From contig CM037861.1 of assembly GCA_021292105.1 (NCBI GenBank), positions 45,260,310 to 45,324,309 on the forward strand: DNA of 64,000 nt, given 5' to 3'. Position numbers and translations under genes: made by a program. The notes below the pieces were generated by a model, which made no database searches, was not told the origin of the DNA, and worked only from the letters and a program-made list of their open reading frames with translations. Positions 46,389 to 58,601 of the stretch are shown in pieces (position 1 is the stretch's first letter; every line of letters begins with the position of its first letter). Source of the DNA: Anadara kagoshimensis (Eukaryota > Mollusca > Bivalvia > Arcoida > Arcidae).

Positions 46389-49300
46389 ATGTCTATAGAA
46401 TTGATAATACTTTTATTGCTTATGGGCTGTATTGAAATCAACCCTGGTCCGCAACCGAGTCATTTGTCAAACATTACTATAGTTCACAATAATGTTTGTA
46501 GTGTCTTCTCTAAACTTGATTTAGTTGCAGCTGAACTTAAAGAAGACGTAATCTGTATTACGGAATCACATTTAGATAATACTATAAGTAACTCGGACTT
46601 ATTGTTACCAGGTTATCAAGAACCAATTAGACTTGACAGAAACAGGTCAGGAGGTGGTATAATTGTTTATGTTTCTAATAATTTACATTGTATTACACGT
46701 GCAGATTTAATGATGCCGAATATTGAATTTTATGGGTAGAGCTAACAACAAATAATGAAAAGGTTTTAGTTGGAGTAGTATATAGACCACCTAGTTCCAA
46801 AGTCGAGTGGTTAGATGTGTTTTATGATTCTGTTACGAAAGCAAGTAATTGCAACTTGCCTATGTATATAACTGGTGATTTCAATATGAATATGTTGTCA
46901 ACATGTAACGGTTTTAAACGTCTTTTAAATCGACTAAATCTGTGCAATTTAGTTTGGGAACCTACAAACTTTGATGTTGTACCTGGTACTTGTATAGACC
47001 TTTTTCTAACAAATAGACAACATTCTGTTGACTATGTAAATGTGACAGCTCCTTTTTGCAGTAATCATGCCCCTGTCACAGCAAGTCTGCATGTTAAATG
47101 TTATAAACAAGCTGCTTATAAGCGTAAAGTCAGGAATTATAATTTAGCTGATTATGATGGTCTTAATCAAGAATTATCTAACATCGACTGGGATGATAAA
47201 GTTTTTACATCTACTAACGTCGATGTTGTATATTCTAACTTTCGTAGTACTCTTAATGATTGTATTTCTCGCTTCATTCCGACCAAAACTATTACTGTGC
47301 GTCCCTCGGATAAGCCATTTATGAACAACTTAATCAGGAGAAAAATGCGGTCTAGGAATAGGGCGCACAAAAAAGCAAAAATGACAAACTCTCCTCAACA
47401 CTGGCAGAAATATCGACAATTACGCAATGATGTCATTCATGAAATACGCCATGCAAAACAAAATTATAAAAATAAACTAACATCTCAGTTATTAGATAAA
47501 GACATACCTCCTGGAAAATGGTGGCGCATAACGAAATCTATGGCTAAACTTAACAAAACTCCTTCACTAACCACACCTCTTGAATCTAATGGTAGAATTC
47601 TTTTACATCCTGTTGACAAAGCTGAGTTGCTCAATGACCATTTCTCTTCTGTCTCTAACATAAACCATCCACCAGTGTTTCCAGTATCCAGATCTCGTAC
47701 GAATTCTTCTATGCCTCCAGTTCTTATAACTGATACTGACGTTTCTGACCAACTTAAAATTCTTAATCCTAACAAACCTCCAGGTCCAGATGACATTTCT
47801 CCAAGGATATTACGCCAAATATATCCATCTATCTCCTTGACACTAGCCAAGTTATTTAACTTATCTCTCTCTGAGAGGCAAGTTCCTTTTCCTTGGAAGC
47901 AATCACATATTACCCCTATTTATAAGAGAAAAGGTGATGTAAAGTCAGCTAGTAACTATCGCCCTATTGCTCTTACTTCTGTTCTCTGCAAAGTGATGGA
48001 AAAGATTTTGTTTAAGTCTCTTTTTAATTACATACGACAAAATAGTTTGCTCACACCTAATCAGTCCGGGTTCCAACCTAACGATTCAACTATCTATCAA
48101 CTCTTAGATATCTACAACTCCATCATAAGTAACCTAGATAGTGGTAATGATGTCCGCTTTGTTTTTTGTGATATCTCAAAGGCTTTTAATCGTGTTTGGC
48201 ACGATGGACTTCTGTGTAAGCTTAAAGACTATGGTATCAACGATACCTTAATACACTGGATATCTAGTTACCTTTTAGATAGGCAACAGAAAGTTGTACT
48301 TGATGGACATTCATCCTCCTTTCGGTCAACCAATGCAGGTGTTCCTCAAGGGTCTGTACTTGGTCCTTTCCTATTCTTGTTGTATATAAATGATATTGTG
48401 GATAATCTGAATTCCAATGTTCGTCTCTTTGCTGATTATACTTGTCTATTCGTTATTGTAAACAATGATCCTGGAAATGCTTCTTCGATTCTATCTGACG
48501 ATCTATCTACTATTTCCAGTTGGTCCTTGAAATGGGCAGTAGACTTTAACCCCACAAAGACTGAAAGCATTGTTTTTACAAGGAGGCACCTGTCTCATCC
48601 GCATATTTTTTTCGGCACAGAGCAGGTAACAAGTGCTACCTCTCATTGCCACCTTGGTCTTACCCTTCAGTCAGATGCTACTTGGTCTAAACATATATCT
48701 AACATATACAAAAAAGCTTGTAGCAGAATCACCCTTCTACGTATGTTAAAGTATCAACTTGATAGAAACTCTTTGTTAACACTCTATAAGTCTTTTATTC
48801 GACCAATTCTTGAGTATGGTGATGTGGTATGGGATAATTGCACTCAACAGGATGCTGATCTCCTTGCAAGTGTCCAGGTCGAATGTGCTAGAATTATCAC
48901 AGGTCTTAGACGAAATTGCTCTAGAACTGTTCTTTACTTTGAACTCGGACTGGAATCCCTAGAGGCCAGGCGCAGGCAACATAAACTAATTACTTTCTAT
49001 AAATCTATCAATGGCTATGCCCCTGCTTATTTGCAACATATCATTTATCCCTACTTTCCAACTGATACTGGTTACAACTTAAGAAACTCGGGTCAACTGT
49101 TTCAACTACCTCTTTGTCGAACTTCTTCCTATTACAATAGCTTCCTGCCATCTACAATAAAACTATGGAATGATCTACCGATTACAATAAAATCTGCAAC
49201 TTCTATTGCATCATTCAAGTCTAAACTTAAATCATATTTTTGCACAAGTGAAATGAATTCTTCCTTTAACTATGGTAGTAGAGTTGAGAATATATATCAC

Positions 49301-49618
49301 TGTCAGTTGCGCAATTTCTCGAGCAATCTTAAGCGTCATCTTTTTGATCACTTTATTGAGAATGACCCATCATGTCCTAAATGTGGATCCCCATCTGAAG
49401 ATAATCAGCACTTCTTATTTGACTGTGTAGCTTTTTCTCAACCCAGGCAGAAATTATTTAATGCTATTTATTCTATAACTGGCTTACCTTCTATAGACCT
49501 TCAAATTCTTCTCCATGGTTCTTCAGAATACTCATACGGTAAAAACACTCAATTATTTCAAGCAGTACACAACTTCATTAAAGATTCTCAACGATTTAAA
49601 TCTAATAATTCCAACTGA
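46389..49618 (+). pseudogene. LINE ORF2, endonuclease/reverse transcriptase, dead
   Basis: First part 46389-46739: hydrophobic lead IELIILLLLMG, a 2A-like CIEINPGP, then endonuclease start (HNNVCSVFSKLD, ITESHLD). At about 46,727 a T run seems one base short (GAATTTTATGGG), ending the frame at TAG. The other frame continues to 49,618: VVYRPPSS, GDFNMN, SNHAPV (usually SDH), RT blocks PNKPPGPDDISPRIL, SNYRPIALTSV, FCDISKAFNRVWH and GVPQGSVLGPFLFLLYIND, then LFADYT at 48,428-48,442. The catalytic FADD box has Tyr (TAT) for the second Asp. C-terminal CPKCGSPSEDNQHFLFDC is a zinc-knuckle-like motif. Frameshift plus the FADY change make this copy inactive. Confidence 0.9.
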
Positions 49619-49942
49619 GTCACTCTTTTGTACATATTACTCTTACTTTCTTAACCCTAATAATTCACATCTTCTGTTCTGTTATTTTCAACCTCTTTTT
49701 GTTGTTTAACTTTGCTAACTATTAGCTACTCCCTTTTGTATATATATCTCTCTTTCACTCATTTTCTCTCTTTTTTTCATTTTGTTTTTTTTCATTGTTC
49801 TTTGTTTTCATTCTGTTTTATATTAATTTTTTCTCTTCTTCTTTTTTTTCTACATTTATTTTTCAATATTCCAACAAAAAATGAATTTTTCAAATTTTTA
49901 GTAGTTACAATTATATTATCATAATTATTTGCATAACACTAG

Positions 49943-49945
<3 letters not shown>

Positions 49946-49982
<37 letters not shown>

Positions 49983-50048
49983 TTGTGTATTGATATTATT
50001 ATTCATTGTGTATTATTATTATTAATATTAATATTATTATTATATTGT

Positions 50049-50103
<55 letters not shown>

Positions 50104-50120
50104 TTGTGTATTATTATTAC

Positions 50121-50167
<47 letters not shown>
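49946..50167. repeat. (TTA)n microsatellite in LINE 3' UTR
   Basis: Several TTA runs broken by TCATTGTGTATTG-type spacers; the spacer unit itself recurs about four times, so this is a nested tandem repeat. Confidence 0.9.
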
Positions 50168-50168
<1 letters not shown>

Positions 50169-50439
50169 GAATGTTATTTTTGTTATACTTATTATTATAT
50201 ATATTATGTACTCCGACTAAGGAGAGGACTTATATAGGCAATGCCTGCTGTCCAATCCTTTTCAGCATTTTTTTTTCTGAATAAAATATTGTTTAAATTA
50301 AATTACCATTTACAGCAAATTGAATAACGCAGGTGTTTTATTTTATCTTAATAGACTAATGCTTCCAGTTTAATAACCTCATAATTGGTAATATTTGAAC
50401 TTTATTGATGAAGTAAATGAAAATTAAAAATTAATTACA

Positions 50440-50635
50440 AAGGTTGGCTCAAAAGTACAAAAAGCAGCTAAAACCACGATCAAAAATGCAGCAATAACGC
50501 TAAATAATACACCGTAAAAAGATGGAAATCTGACTAAAAAGTTGGAAAGGCCGCCGTGAAGGTAATACATAAACGGTCCACAGAGTCGATCGAGTCGTCC
50601 GAAGTAAGCATAAGTTTTCAGGAATTAGAATTTAA
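50440..50635 (+). pseudogene. Fossil 11-mer exon in last A3 intron
   Basis: Same as 6,062-6,230 and 28,252-28,440, now just 3' of the LINE. Confidence 0.75.
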
Positions 50636-51134
50636 TCCGTATTAGGCAAGAATTATCCAATTTACTAACCTCAAATTTGTATTATATAAAATCTACTGAT
50701 TAATAATTGCTAATTTTTCAATGTAAAAGAACCCGGTCAAGCGGCACAGGTGCTCAATTGTAGTCTTAATAATGTGCACTAGCATACAGTAGTCGTAACG
50801 GGTAAATATATTTTGATTTTTATACGTTTTCACTATTACAGGTGACGTTTGATCCGAGTGTTTACAGCATAACCTCTGGTGGAGTAGTTTACACCGACCC
50901 TATAGTAACCTTGAACATCACTGGTGCAATATCAGATTTTGTGAGCAGTGAACCTTTTAATCCGATGGAAATAACTCCATTTGCAACAGAAATCATCGAC
51001 GAGCTATCACTGTTAGTTTAAAACTTGTTTTGAGATAATAAACAAATGGAACTGAAGATTTTGTTTTGTAGTATTTTCATTACATGATTTTAACACATAT
51101 TTATGTAATGCCTAAGTTTGCTTGTGTGTGAGAA

Positions 51135-51292
51135 TAACCAAAAACAAATATACAAATCCATGTCCAAACCATAATACCAAAGCAAAGTAAAGACTTTCAA
51201 GCTGTAAAACTAGAACTACCAACAGGGAAGTGAGGCCGGGTGCTAAGGAAGGGTAATCACCTCCTGATTAGCTAGCTACATCTGCCACATTG
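51135..51292 (-). repeat. Dispersed repeat downstream of A3
   Basis: Reverse copy with GTGAGGCCGGGTGC, orthologue of 6,762-6,917. Confidence 0.75.
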
Positions 51293-51639
51293 GAAATGAA
51301 AAGAACATAGATACATGGGGCGTCAAATATATCTAGGGGACATCATATATATATCAACAAAATTGCGGTGACGGCCATAAAACGATAAACCTAGCTAGGC
51401 CTGCAATATATTTGCGTCAACAATTTATTCGTAAGCAGCTTCCTTCGTTGTATTAAGTCCTCGTAGTGGGAACAAGCTCTATCATAGCCTATTAATTATG
51501 GAATGAATTGTAGTAATTAATATAAAAATTATTAGTCCTTAACGGGGTTTAAATAATTTTGTATAGTTCCCTGATTTTGGGGTGAAAAAGGCGGGGTTTT
51601 GAGGAAAAGTTGTAACAGATATTTATTTCGATGGTAATT

Positions 51640-52080
51640 TGGTCCGACCTCACTTTCCTAAAGTCAGTTCACGTAATTGACTTAATACGCTCGTATTTCA
51701 GATTTTGGGATTGTGATTTGGACATGAACCTGTACTTTTGTGTTTGATATACATCTACAATTGTTTTGTGTTTTATCCTTTATATATAAACATGAGTATT
51801 TATAATTCAATGTTTTCAGTCTTCCTTATCAACTCACTTACATGCCGGTGTATCGGTATGGGTATTCACTATTTGACAACATCAGACATTGTTTTAAATC
51901 TTCCATATGTACACATTAGTGTTGTGAAAATACCTATTCTTCTAAAACACTTGAGCAACATTGGTGGATGCATTTATACTTCCCTGGTAAACGTTCACGT
52001 GTTTAACCTAATTTGTTAGTTTCAAAGTATTTACTCTGCTTCTGGATTTTGATTTGGATATTGATTAGTATGTATCCGGG
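51640..52080 (+). repeat. Conserved block upstream of B4
   Basis: B-alpha form, as at 7,265-7,715, with an ORF at 51,738-52,019 (93 aa) that ends earlier than in unit 1. Confidence 0.55.
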
Positions 52081-52330
52081 ATTTTATATCCAGTGCCATA
52101 GTTAAATGTTTATCATGTGTTTTGATAGAGTTTTGTTTTCTTATTTCGCGGGTTTTGTTGTTAGCGGCATTAAAAATTATCAATTAAATTTGAATAAAAA
52201 AATGTTTAAAGTGTCAAGTTGATTATTCTATTTTTCCTGCTGCAAATTTTATATTAAAATTTAGAGAAAGTAATAATATCTTCTTAAATGTATTTGCTAT
52301 TTAAGCAGACGGGTCAATGTTGTTTGTCGA

Positions 52331-52671
52331 CCACTGCGGTAGCTCGGTTGGAAGAGTGCTCGCTCCGTTAGTCTGAGGTCGTAGGTTCGAACCACAACCG
52401 GGTCTGACCCAAGACTTGAAAGTGGGTAGTTACTGTTTTTTTGCCAAGCACTCTGCATTACGAAATGAAAGTCACGGTTCTTTCGAATTGGAACTTAAAA
52501 TAATCGAGGTCCCGTGTCATGGTTGACTTGGAAGGCTAAAGAACTCTTCTGTATAATGCCATCAGCGCAACGCACAGCGCAAAATTTCTGCACCTTCACC
52601 TATAGCTGGCGACGTCTCGATATAATTGAAATTTTCTTGACCGGGACGTTAAACACCATTACTCAACTCAA
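52331..52671 (+). mobile_element. tRNA-derived SINE upstream of B4
   Basis: Head CACTGCGGTAGCTCGGTTGG, box B AGGTTCGAACCAC, body end CGATATAATTGAAATTTTCTTGACC. Orthologue of 7,962-8,284. Confidence 0.85.
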
Positions 52672-52938
52672 TGTTGTTTGAACTACCGCTATACAGAGAT
52701 TTAAATATTGATAAAATGTACATGGAGATCGTTTATACTAGTGGGATTTACTTCGATTAATCAACTAAGATATTTATTTACACAAGTCATGTGACACTTA
52801 TTTATATTTCCACTATGAACTCCATTACGTAACGACATTCTACTTTCTCACTCAGAGATAAGGTATATTTCCATTTTATGACCTAAGGTAAATACAGAAA
52901 GTGGCTATACCATAAAGTTTGTACGTTAAAAGAGAAAG

Positions 52939-53514
52939 ATGCCGACAAGAGATGATAAAAAGTCTACCGCTTCCGACCCTGAGAGACAGCAATATGTGGT
53001 TTCAAGAATTATCATGGCACTGGTAACTGCAATAGTGACATTTTGTCTGGGGTATTATTTTATACCGTCGCCATCGCCAAGGTTAGTGGCTCCTGTCGAT
53101 AGACTTGTATATGCACTGAAATGGCAGATTATATCGGCCATATCTATATTTATAGGAATACATAAAATTGGTAACACACGTTTTAGCACAGCAGCCATTG
53201 ATCCTGTATATGGTAACGCCGAGCACCTGCTGGAAGTTCCAAAGAGGTATTTACAGAATACAGTGGAACAGTTTATCACTCATTTTGTGGGTCAACTAGT
53301 ACTTAGTACATACCTATCTCCAGAATCCATGCATGTTATTCCACTTCTAACACTGATGTTTTTGGCAGCGAGAATATTATTTTTAATTGGCTACCTAAAA
53401 TCACCGATGCATAGAGCAATGGGATTCGCACTGACACATCTTCCAATTTTATTTACATTTGTGTATTGTTTATTTTGTTTAGTTTTCTATGATTTGAAAG
53501 TCATCAATATATAA
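52939..53514 (+). CDS. MAPEG-family TMEM79-like membrane protein B4
   Basis: B-alpha copy (MPTRDD), 191 aa, open; it is the intact counterpart of B1. Differences from B2 include V49 for E, G78 for S, T115 for I, H132 for Q, M139 for L and M157 for K. Five helices and RYLQNTVEQF are kept. The upstream E-box-like site is GTCATGTGAC (52,786-52,795). The preceding SINE and block are as in B1. Confidence 0.8.
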   Translation: MPTRDDKKSTASDPERQQYVVSRIIMALVTAIVTFCLGYYFIPSPSPRLVAPVDRLVYALKWQIISAISIFIGIHKIGNTRFSTAAIDPVYGNAEHLLEVPKRYLQNTVEQFITHFVGQLVLSTYLSPESMHVIPLLTLMFLAARILFLIGYLKSPMHRAMGFALTHLPILFTFVYCLFCLVFYDLKVINI

Positions 53515-54765
53515 AAATTAACACAATTATTGTATGTCTATCACAAGTAGTTGTAAATACGCTGTATTTTATAAGGAGACATAACATGACTGTACTGGCC
53601 AGGAATCATATTAGTGCAAAACGTATATACAAGTTGTTGACGTTAATATTTGAAGTGTCAAATATTTGATTGCAGACTTAATGGAGAAAATATCTTCTAT
53701 GAATAAAAAGTACTCTATTCGGCCAAATTTTTTTCGAATGTTCCATTTTGTAATTATGTATAAAAGTGTATAATAGTTGATTAAACAGAGAATAATAAGC
53801 CTTACCGGCGGCATTGTTATGTAATTTTATGAGTGATTATTTCTGAGTGATTGATATTGGTTTGAATGACCTCAACCCACGAAGAATGTTACCATTGGTC
53901 TGCATCAATAGGCATATTTTACTGAACATACAATGCTCTCTCTTGAGTATTTATTATATGATGTTCTTGAACACTGTGGTACAGCGTACACGGGATATTA
54001 AAGCATAAAGTTAGCAAAAAAGCCAGTGTAGGCAACACCAGCGTTAGTCGAAAGTCGATTTTTGACTTATCTGTTCATTTTAACATGTGATTGTGTATTG
54101 AGTCATCAATAGGACACATAAATGATTCTATTGAAATAGTTAACTGCATCTGATACAATGTTTAAACATTGAATCAAATTGATAAAGCGCAAGTGCTCAC
54201 CTGTGATTTTGACGTCGCCGGGAGTTTCTTTCCAATATTTCAAATTTTACCTGATCATTTAAAATTCTGAAGCGTACAATTCCTCTAGGATGTTCAGAAC
54301 TACAAGTCCATCAAATTTCAGCTCAATGTATTGAGATATAAAGGAGCAGGAGACGTTTGAGGATAACACGCGGTGTACTGGGAATTGCAAAAAGGTGTAC
54401 TGGGTATTGGAAATAAAGGAGCACATAGGTGTACTGGGAATTTAGGCGTCAAATATTTTACCACCTGTGCGATTTTCATGTTTTAATGAATTTATATAGA
54501 AATCTATACATCTTTTTCAATGACAAACAAAACAATTAATTATCTATTGAAAATCTTCAACATCTGTAATGATTAACCATACATTATAGACGAGATGAAG
54601 ATGAAACATACATAGACCATATTTTAAACACATTTTTTCACGATATATGTAGATTGAGAGAGATCTAAGTGTTTACTAAACCATTAAAAAGACCCATGTG
54701 TAATGTCAAAATATAATCCGTTCTTAAATTGTTAAAGTTTGACATTGACATAGCAAATTCAACTA
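53515..54765. other. B4-B5 spacer, no gene seen
   Basis: Matches 9,122-10,318 of unit 1, including the GTGTACTGGG mini-repeat at about 54,375-54,445. Confidence 0.5.
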
Positions 54766-54978
54766 GTGAAAGTAAAAAAAAAAAAACTCTGTAGTTTGGA
54801 ACTGAGCAGGAAAAGATTACACTTTGAGAAATCTTTTAAAATATTTAACCTAATGTCATTAGATCAAATCGACCAGCTAAAATATGACTTATTTATATCA
54901 AAGGTCCTTCGTCGGAAGGAGGTATCTGGTGTAAAACAGATCCACAAATGTGACCATAGTGTTGAAACTGATTTATAA
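54766..54978 (+). other. Small ORF shared with 10,319-10,528
   Basis: 70 codons; see 10,319. The start lies in an A run (AAAGTAAAAAAAAAAAAC) whose length is unreliable, so the frame upstream of CSLELSRKRL is uncertain. Confidence 0.3.
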
Positions 54979-55089
54979 ATAAATAGTTTTAACAATATAA
55001 CACATTTTTCATTTTTTAAATGTTAAACATAGTTCATAGTGTCATGTGTTAATTTTGAATTTCTATTTACGAGAGCAAAACAATAAGAA

Positions 55090-55345
55090 ACCAGTTTTCC
55101 TTATCAACTCGCTTACATGCCGGTGTATCGGTATGGGTATTCACTATTTGGTGACATCAGGCATTGTTATAAATCTTCCAAGTGTACACACTAGTGTTGT
55201 GAAAAACACCCTTTCTTCTAAAACACTTGAGCAAAATTGATGGATGCATTTATACTTCCCTGGTAAAAGTACACGTGTTTAACCTAATTTCTCAGTTTTA
55301 ATTTTTTTACTTTGCTTCTGGATTTTGGACATTGATTAGTATGTG
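55090..55345 (+). repeat. Conserved block upstream of B5
   Basis: B-beta form, starting later than at 10,975 (about 350 bases to its left are missing relative to unit 1), followed by ACTTCCCTGGTAAAAGTACACGTG. Confidence 0.55.
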
Positions 55346-55591
55346 TCCGGAATTTTATATCCAGTACCATAGTTAAATGTTTATCGTGTGTTTTGATAGA
55401 GTTTTGTTTTCTTATTGCGCGGGTTTTGTTGTTAGCGGCGTTAAATATTATCAATTAAATTAATGTTTAAAGTGTCAAGTTGATTATTCTATTTTTCCTG
55501 CTGCAAATTTTATATTAAAATTTAGAGAAAGCAATAATAACTTTTTAAATTTATTTCATATTTAAGCGGACACGTCAATGTTGTTTGTCGA

Positions 55592-55930
55592 TAACTGCGG
55601 TAGCTCCGTTGGTAGAGTGCTCGCTCCGTAAGTAGGAGGTCGTGGGTTTGAACCCCGACCGGGTCTGCCCCAAGACTTGAAAGTGGGTAGTGACTGTTCT
55701 TTCGCCAAGCACTCGGCATTACGAAATGAAAGTCACGATTCTTTCGGATGGGAACTAAAATAAACGAGGTCCCTGTGTCACAGTGGGCTTGGCAGGCTAA
55801 AGAACCCTGCTGTATAATGCCATCAGCGCAACGCACTGGCAAAATTTCTACAGCTTCGCCTATAGCTGGCGACGCCTCGATATAAGTAAAATATTCTTGA
55901 CTGGGACGTTAAACACCATTATTCAACTTA
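55592..55930 (+). mobile_element. tRNA-derived SINE upstream of B5
   Basis: Head AACTGCGGTAGCTCCGTTGGTAGAG, GGGTTTGAACCCC, and body end CGATATAAGTAAAATATTCTTGACTGGGACGTTAAACACC. Confidence 0.85.
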
Positions 55931-56194
55931 ATCTATATAAGATATGACTGCCGCCGTACAGAGATTTAAATAGGTCACTCGCTATATTGATAAAATGTAC
56001 ATGGAAATAGTTTATACCTGTTGGGTTATGTACACAAAGTACATGTGCAAAGTCACGTGACACTTATGTATATTTGTAAAACACAAACTCCACTATGAAC
56101 TCTTCTACGTAACGACATTCTATTCGGTGATAAGATATATTCCCATTTTATGACCTTTGGTAAATACAGAAAGTTTAAACGTTAAAAGAGAAAG

Positions 56195-56770
56195 ATGTCG
56201 ACAAGAGATGATAAAAAGTCTACCGCTTCCGACCCTGAGAGACAGCAATATGTGGTTTCAAGAATTATCATGGCACTGGTAACTGCAATAGTGACATTTT
56301 GTCTGGGGTATTATTTTATACCGTCGCCATCGCCAAGGTTAGAGGCTCCTGTCGATAGACTTGTATATGCACTGAAATGGCAGATTATATCGGCCATATC
56401 CATATTTATAGGAATACATAAAATTAGTAACACACGTTTTAGCACAGCAGCCATTGATCCTGTATATGGTAAAGCCGAGCACCTGCTGGAAGTTCCAAAG
56501 AGGTATTTACAGAATACATTGGAACAGTTTATCATTCATTTTGTGGGTCAACTAGTACTTAGTACATACCTATCTCCAGAATCCATGCAAGTTATTCCAC
56601 TTCTAACACTGATGTTTTTGGCAGCGAGAATATTATTTTTAATTGGCTACCTAAAATCACCGAAGCACAGAGCAATGGGATTCGCACTGACACATCTTCC
56701 AATTTTATTTACATTTGTGTATTGTTTATTTTGTTTAGTTTTCTATGATTTGAAAGTCATCAATATATAA
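56195..56770 (+). CDS. MAPEG-family TMEM79-like membrane protein B5
   Basis: B-beta copy (MSTRDD), 191 aa, open. L109 replaces V in RYLQNTLEQF, which is closer to the usual MAPEG form; K93 and L97 as in B3; M139 as in B4. Tail to tail with C3. E-box GTCACGTGAC at 56,052-56,061. Confidence 0.8.
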   Translation: MSTRDDKKSTASDPERQQYVVSRIIMALVTAIVTFCLGYYFIPSPSPRLEAPVDRLVYALKWQIISAISIFIGIHKISNTRFSTAAIDPVYGKAEHLLEVPKRYLQNTLEQFIIHFVGQLVLSTYLSPESMQVIPLLTLMFLAARILFLIGYLKSPKHRAMGFALTHLPILFTFVYCLFCLVFYDLKVINI

Positions 56771-58601
56771 AAATTAACACAATCATTGTACAAGTATTAC
56801 AAGTACGTTGTATTTTATAAGGAGACATAAAATGACTGTACTGGCCAGGAATCATATTATACAAATTGTTGACGTTAATATTTGAAGTGTCAAATATTTG
56901 ATTGCAGACTTAAGGAAGAAAAACTTTTCTATGAATAAAAAGTACTCTATTCGGCCAATTTTTTTTTCGAATGTTCCATTTTGTAATTATGTATAAAAGT
57001 GTTTAATAGTTGATTAAACAGAGAATAATAAGCCTTACCGGCGGCATTGTTATGTGCTTTTATGAGTGATTATTGCTGAGTGATTGATATTGGTTTGAAT
57101 GACCTCAACCCACGAAGAATGTTACCATTGGTCTGCATCAATAGGCATATTTTACTGAACATACAATCCACTCTCTACAAATGATTATGTTTTCCAATAT
57201 TTAAGACACCATTCTGTTTGGTTAAACAATGCTTTTGTTTGAATACCAAACGTTGTAAACTACGAGGACGACTCAACTTATACCATTTCCGATTATCCAA
57301 AAGGTCGTGGTTTTAGTACATTGTTTCAAATTTTACGCGTATCGAGTCATTCTTTTATAGGATATTGAATGTGAAATATTGCTATTGATGCAAAACATGC
57401 CTTTCATCTAACGTTGAGTGCCGTGCTGTAATATGCTACTTGTGTTTAAAAGGTAAAACATGCAAAACATAGAAGGCGTGATAGCCGATATTTATGAGTC
57501 TTCTGCACCATTACAACGTCTTTAGAGGATTAAGCTAGGTCTGAACGTCCACTGGTTGCCACCAACAAAGAAATGTGTAACAAATTAAATTTCGTGATCT
57601 GATAAAGTCTGATTTCAGATGGAAGAAATAGCATAGGCATTGGGCAATTCAAAAAGCAGCGTATGATCATTTAGGTATGCACAAGCTCACAGCTCGTTGA
57701 GTACACAAATATCTTAGCAATGATCGAATGGTATTAGTGTGTAGCGCCTTGTTGAAGCGTTTAAGGTCAAAAGGTGATTTTGTTGCGTCTGGTGAATGTA
57801 GATGAGACTTGGGTTCACTATTATGAGTCAGACATAAACGCTCAAAGTCGGCGCATTCTTATTTTGGTGATTGATAAATGGTAAATATATTAGCGCAATT
57901 TAATTTTAGCGTAATCAATTCCAGACCGAACTGTTGTACAATCTACCCAAGAGAAGTACAATAACTTGAATGAAATTGCTGAGGTTAACTCTCGTAAGGT
58001 GTTTTCTCTAACAGGACAATGCAGGAGTGCTGTATAGCAAAACGGGTATGAGTTAATACCACTTCCTGCCTATGTGTTTGACCTATCTTCTTTTTCCCAA
58101 AATTGAAAAATGATGACGTCGTTTTGATCTGACGAAGAGTCAGTATCGGATCAATGGAACAAACCTGGTCCTTTTACGGTCTAGGCTGATGTCACTTGAA
58201 CATCGTTGGTCTAACTGCATCACATTAGAGGGCAATAACATAAAAAGGAGGGGTTGATCTCAATCGGAAATAAGTTAGTCTTGTACTTATTGACTCGCCC
58301 TCGTACTTCGCGATTTGCATTTTAACGCACGTTTATAAGCTGGCCGTATAATCATTTTAATTTCTTTTTTTGTCGAAATATGTCTATTTTCTTATTAACC
58401 CAAGTATTTTGCAAGCTCAGGATTATCATGACTCTCAAAATGTTTTATGGCCTTCATCACAATATTATTGATAAGGATGTTATTTTTGTATTCAAAATTA
58501 CACTAGTTATATTTGACGTCCATAGTCCCATATTCCATTCTCAAATCAAATTTTGTACGTGTCGGATGTATCTTGCTAAACAAGAGGCGCTTACCCTTCT
58601 G
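56771..58601. other. B5-C3 intergenic stretch, no gene seen
   Basis: Matches 12,670-15,050 of unit 1 without the 13,478 SINE and without the nearby dispersed repeat. The frame at 58,380-58,715 is not supported by its counterparts. Confidence 0.5.

Larger units (their letters stand above)
44836..50301 (+). mobile_element. Non-LTR retrotransposon (CR1/L2/Jockey-type LINE)
   Basis: Flanked by the 11-base duplication ATTACCATTTA (44,825-44,835 and 50,302-50,312). In A1 and A2 the empty site reads ATTACCATGTA, uninterrupted. Order: 5' UTR of about 400 bases, ORF1, about 270-base spacer, ORF2 (endonuclease plus RT, no RNase H seen), a T/C-rich then (TTA)n-rich 3' UTR, AATAAA at about 50,280 and a short AT tail. 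It is close to full length. ORF2 is inactive (see its entry). The insertion is absent from A1 and A2, so it is younger than the duplication or unique to this unit. Confidence 0.92.
41463..51021 (+). pseudogene. Clusterin-like gene A3, broken and split by a LINE
   Basis: Exons 41463-41625, 42135-42669, 43350-43478, 44652-44761 and 50842-51021. It shares with A2 the missing base in the 11-mer exon (ACATATGCACTTACTGG) and the Cys-to-Phe change (ATCATTTGCC). It has its own stop codon at 43,370-43,372 (AGATGAGGT where A1 has AGATGGGGT, Trp to stop) and a 5.5-kb LINE in the last intron. Its first exon is not deleted, unlike A2. The donor of the 11-mer exon is now CAAA|GTGAGT. No signal-peptide exon found. 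Confidence 0.82.

Noticed and set aside
49946..50167. CRISPR-like array of repeats and spacers
   Set aside because: The spacers are the same TTA-derived sequence and the genome is animal; this is a nested microsatellite.
49929..50237. 102-codon Tyr- and Leu-rich frame
   Set aside because: Translation of the (TTA)n tract in the LINE 3' UTR.
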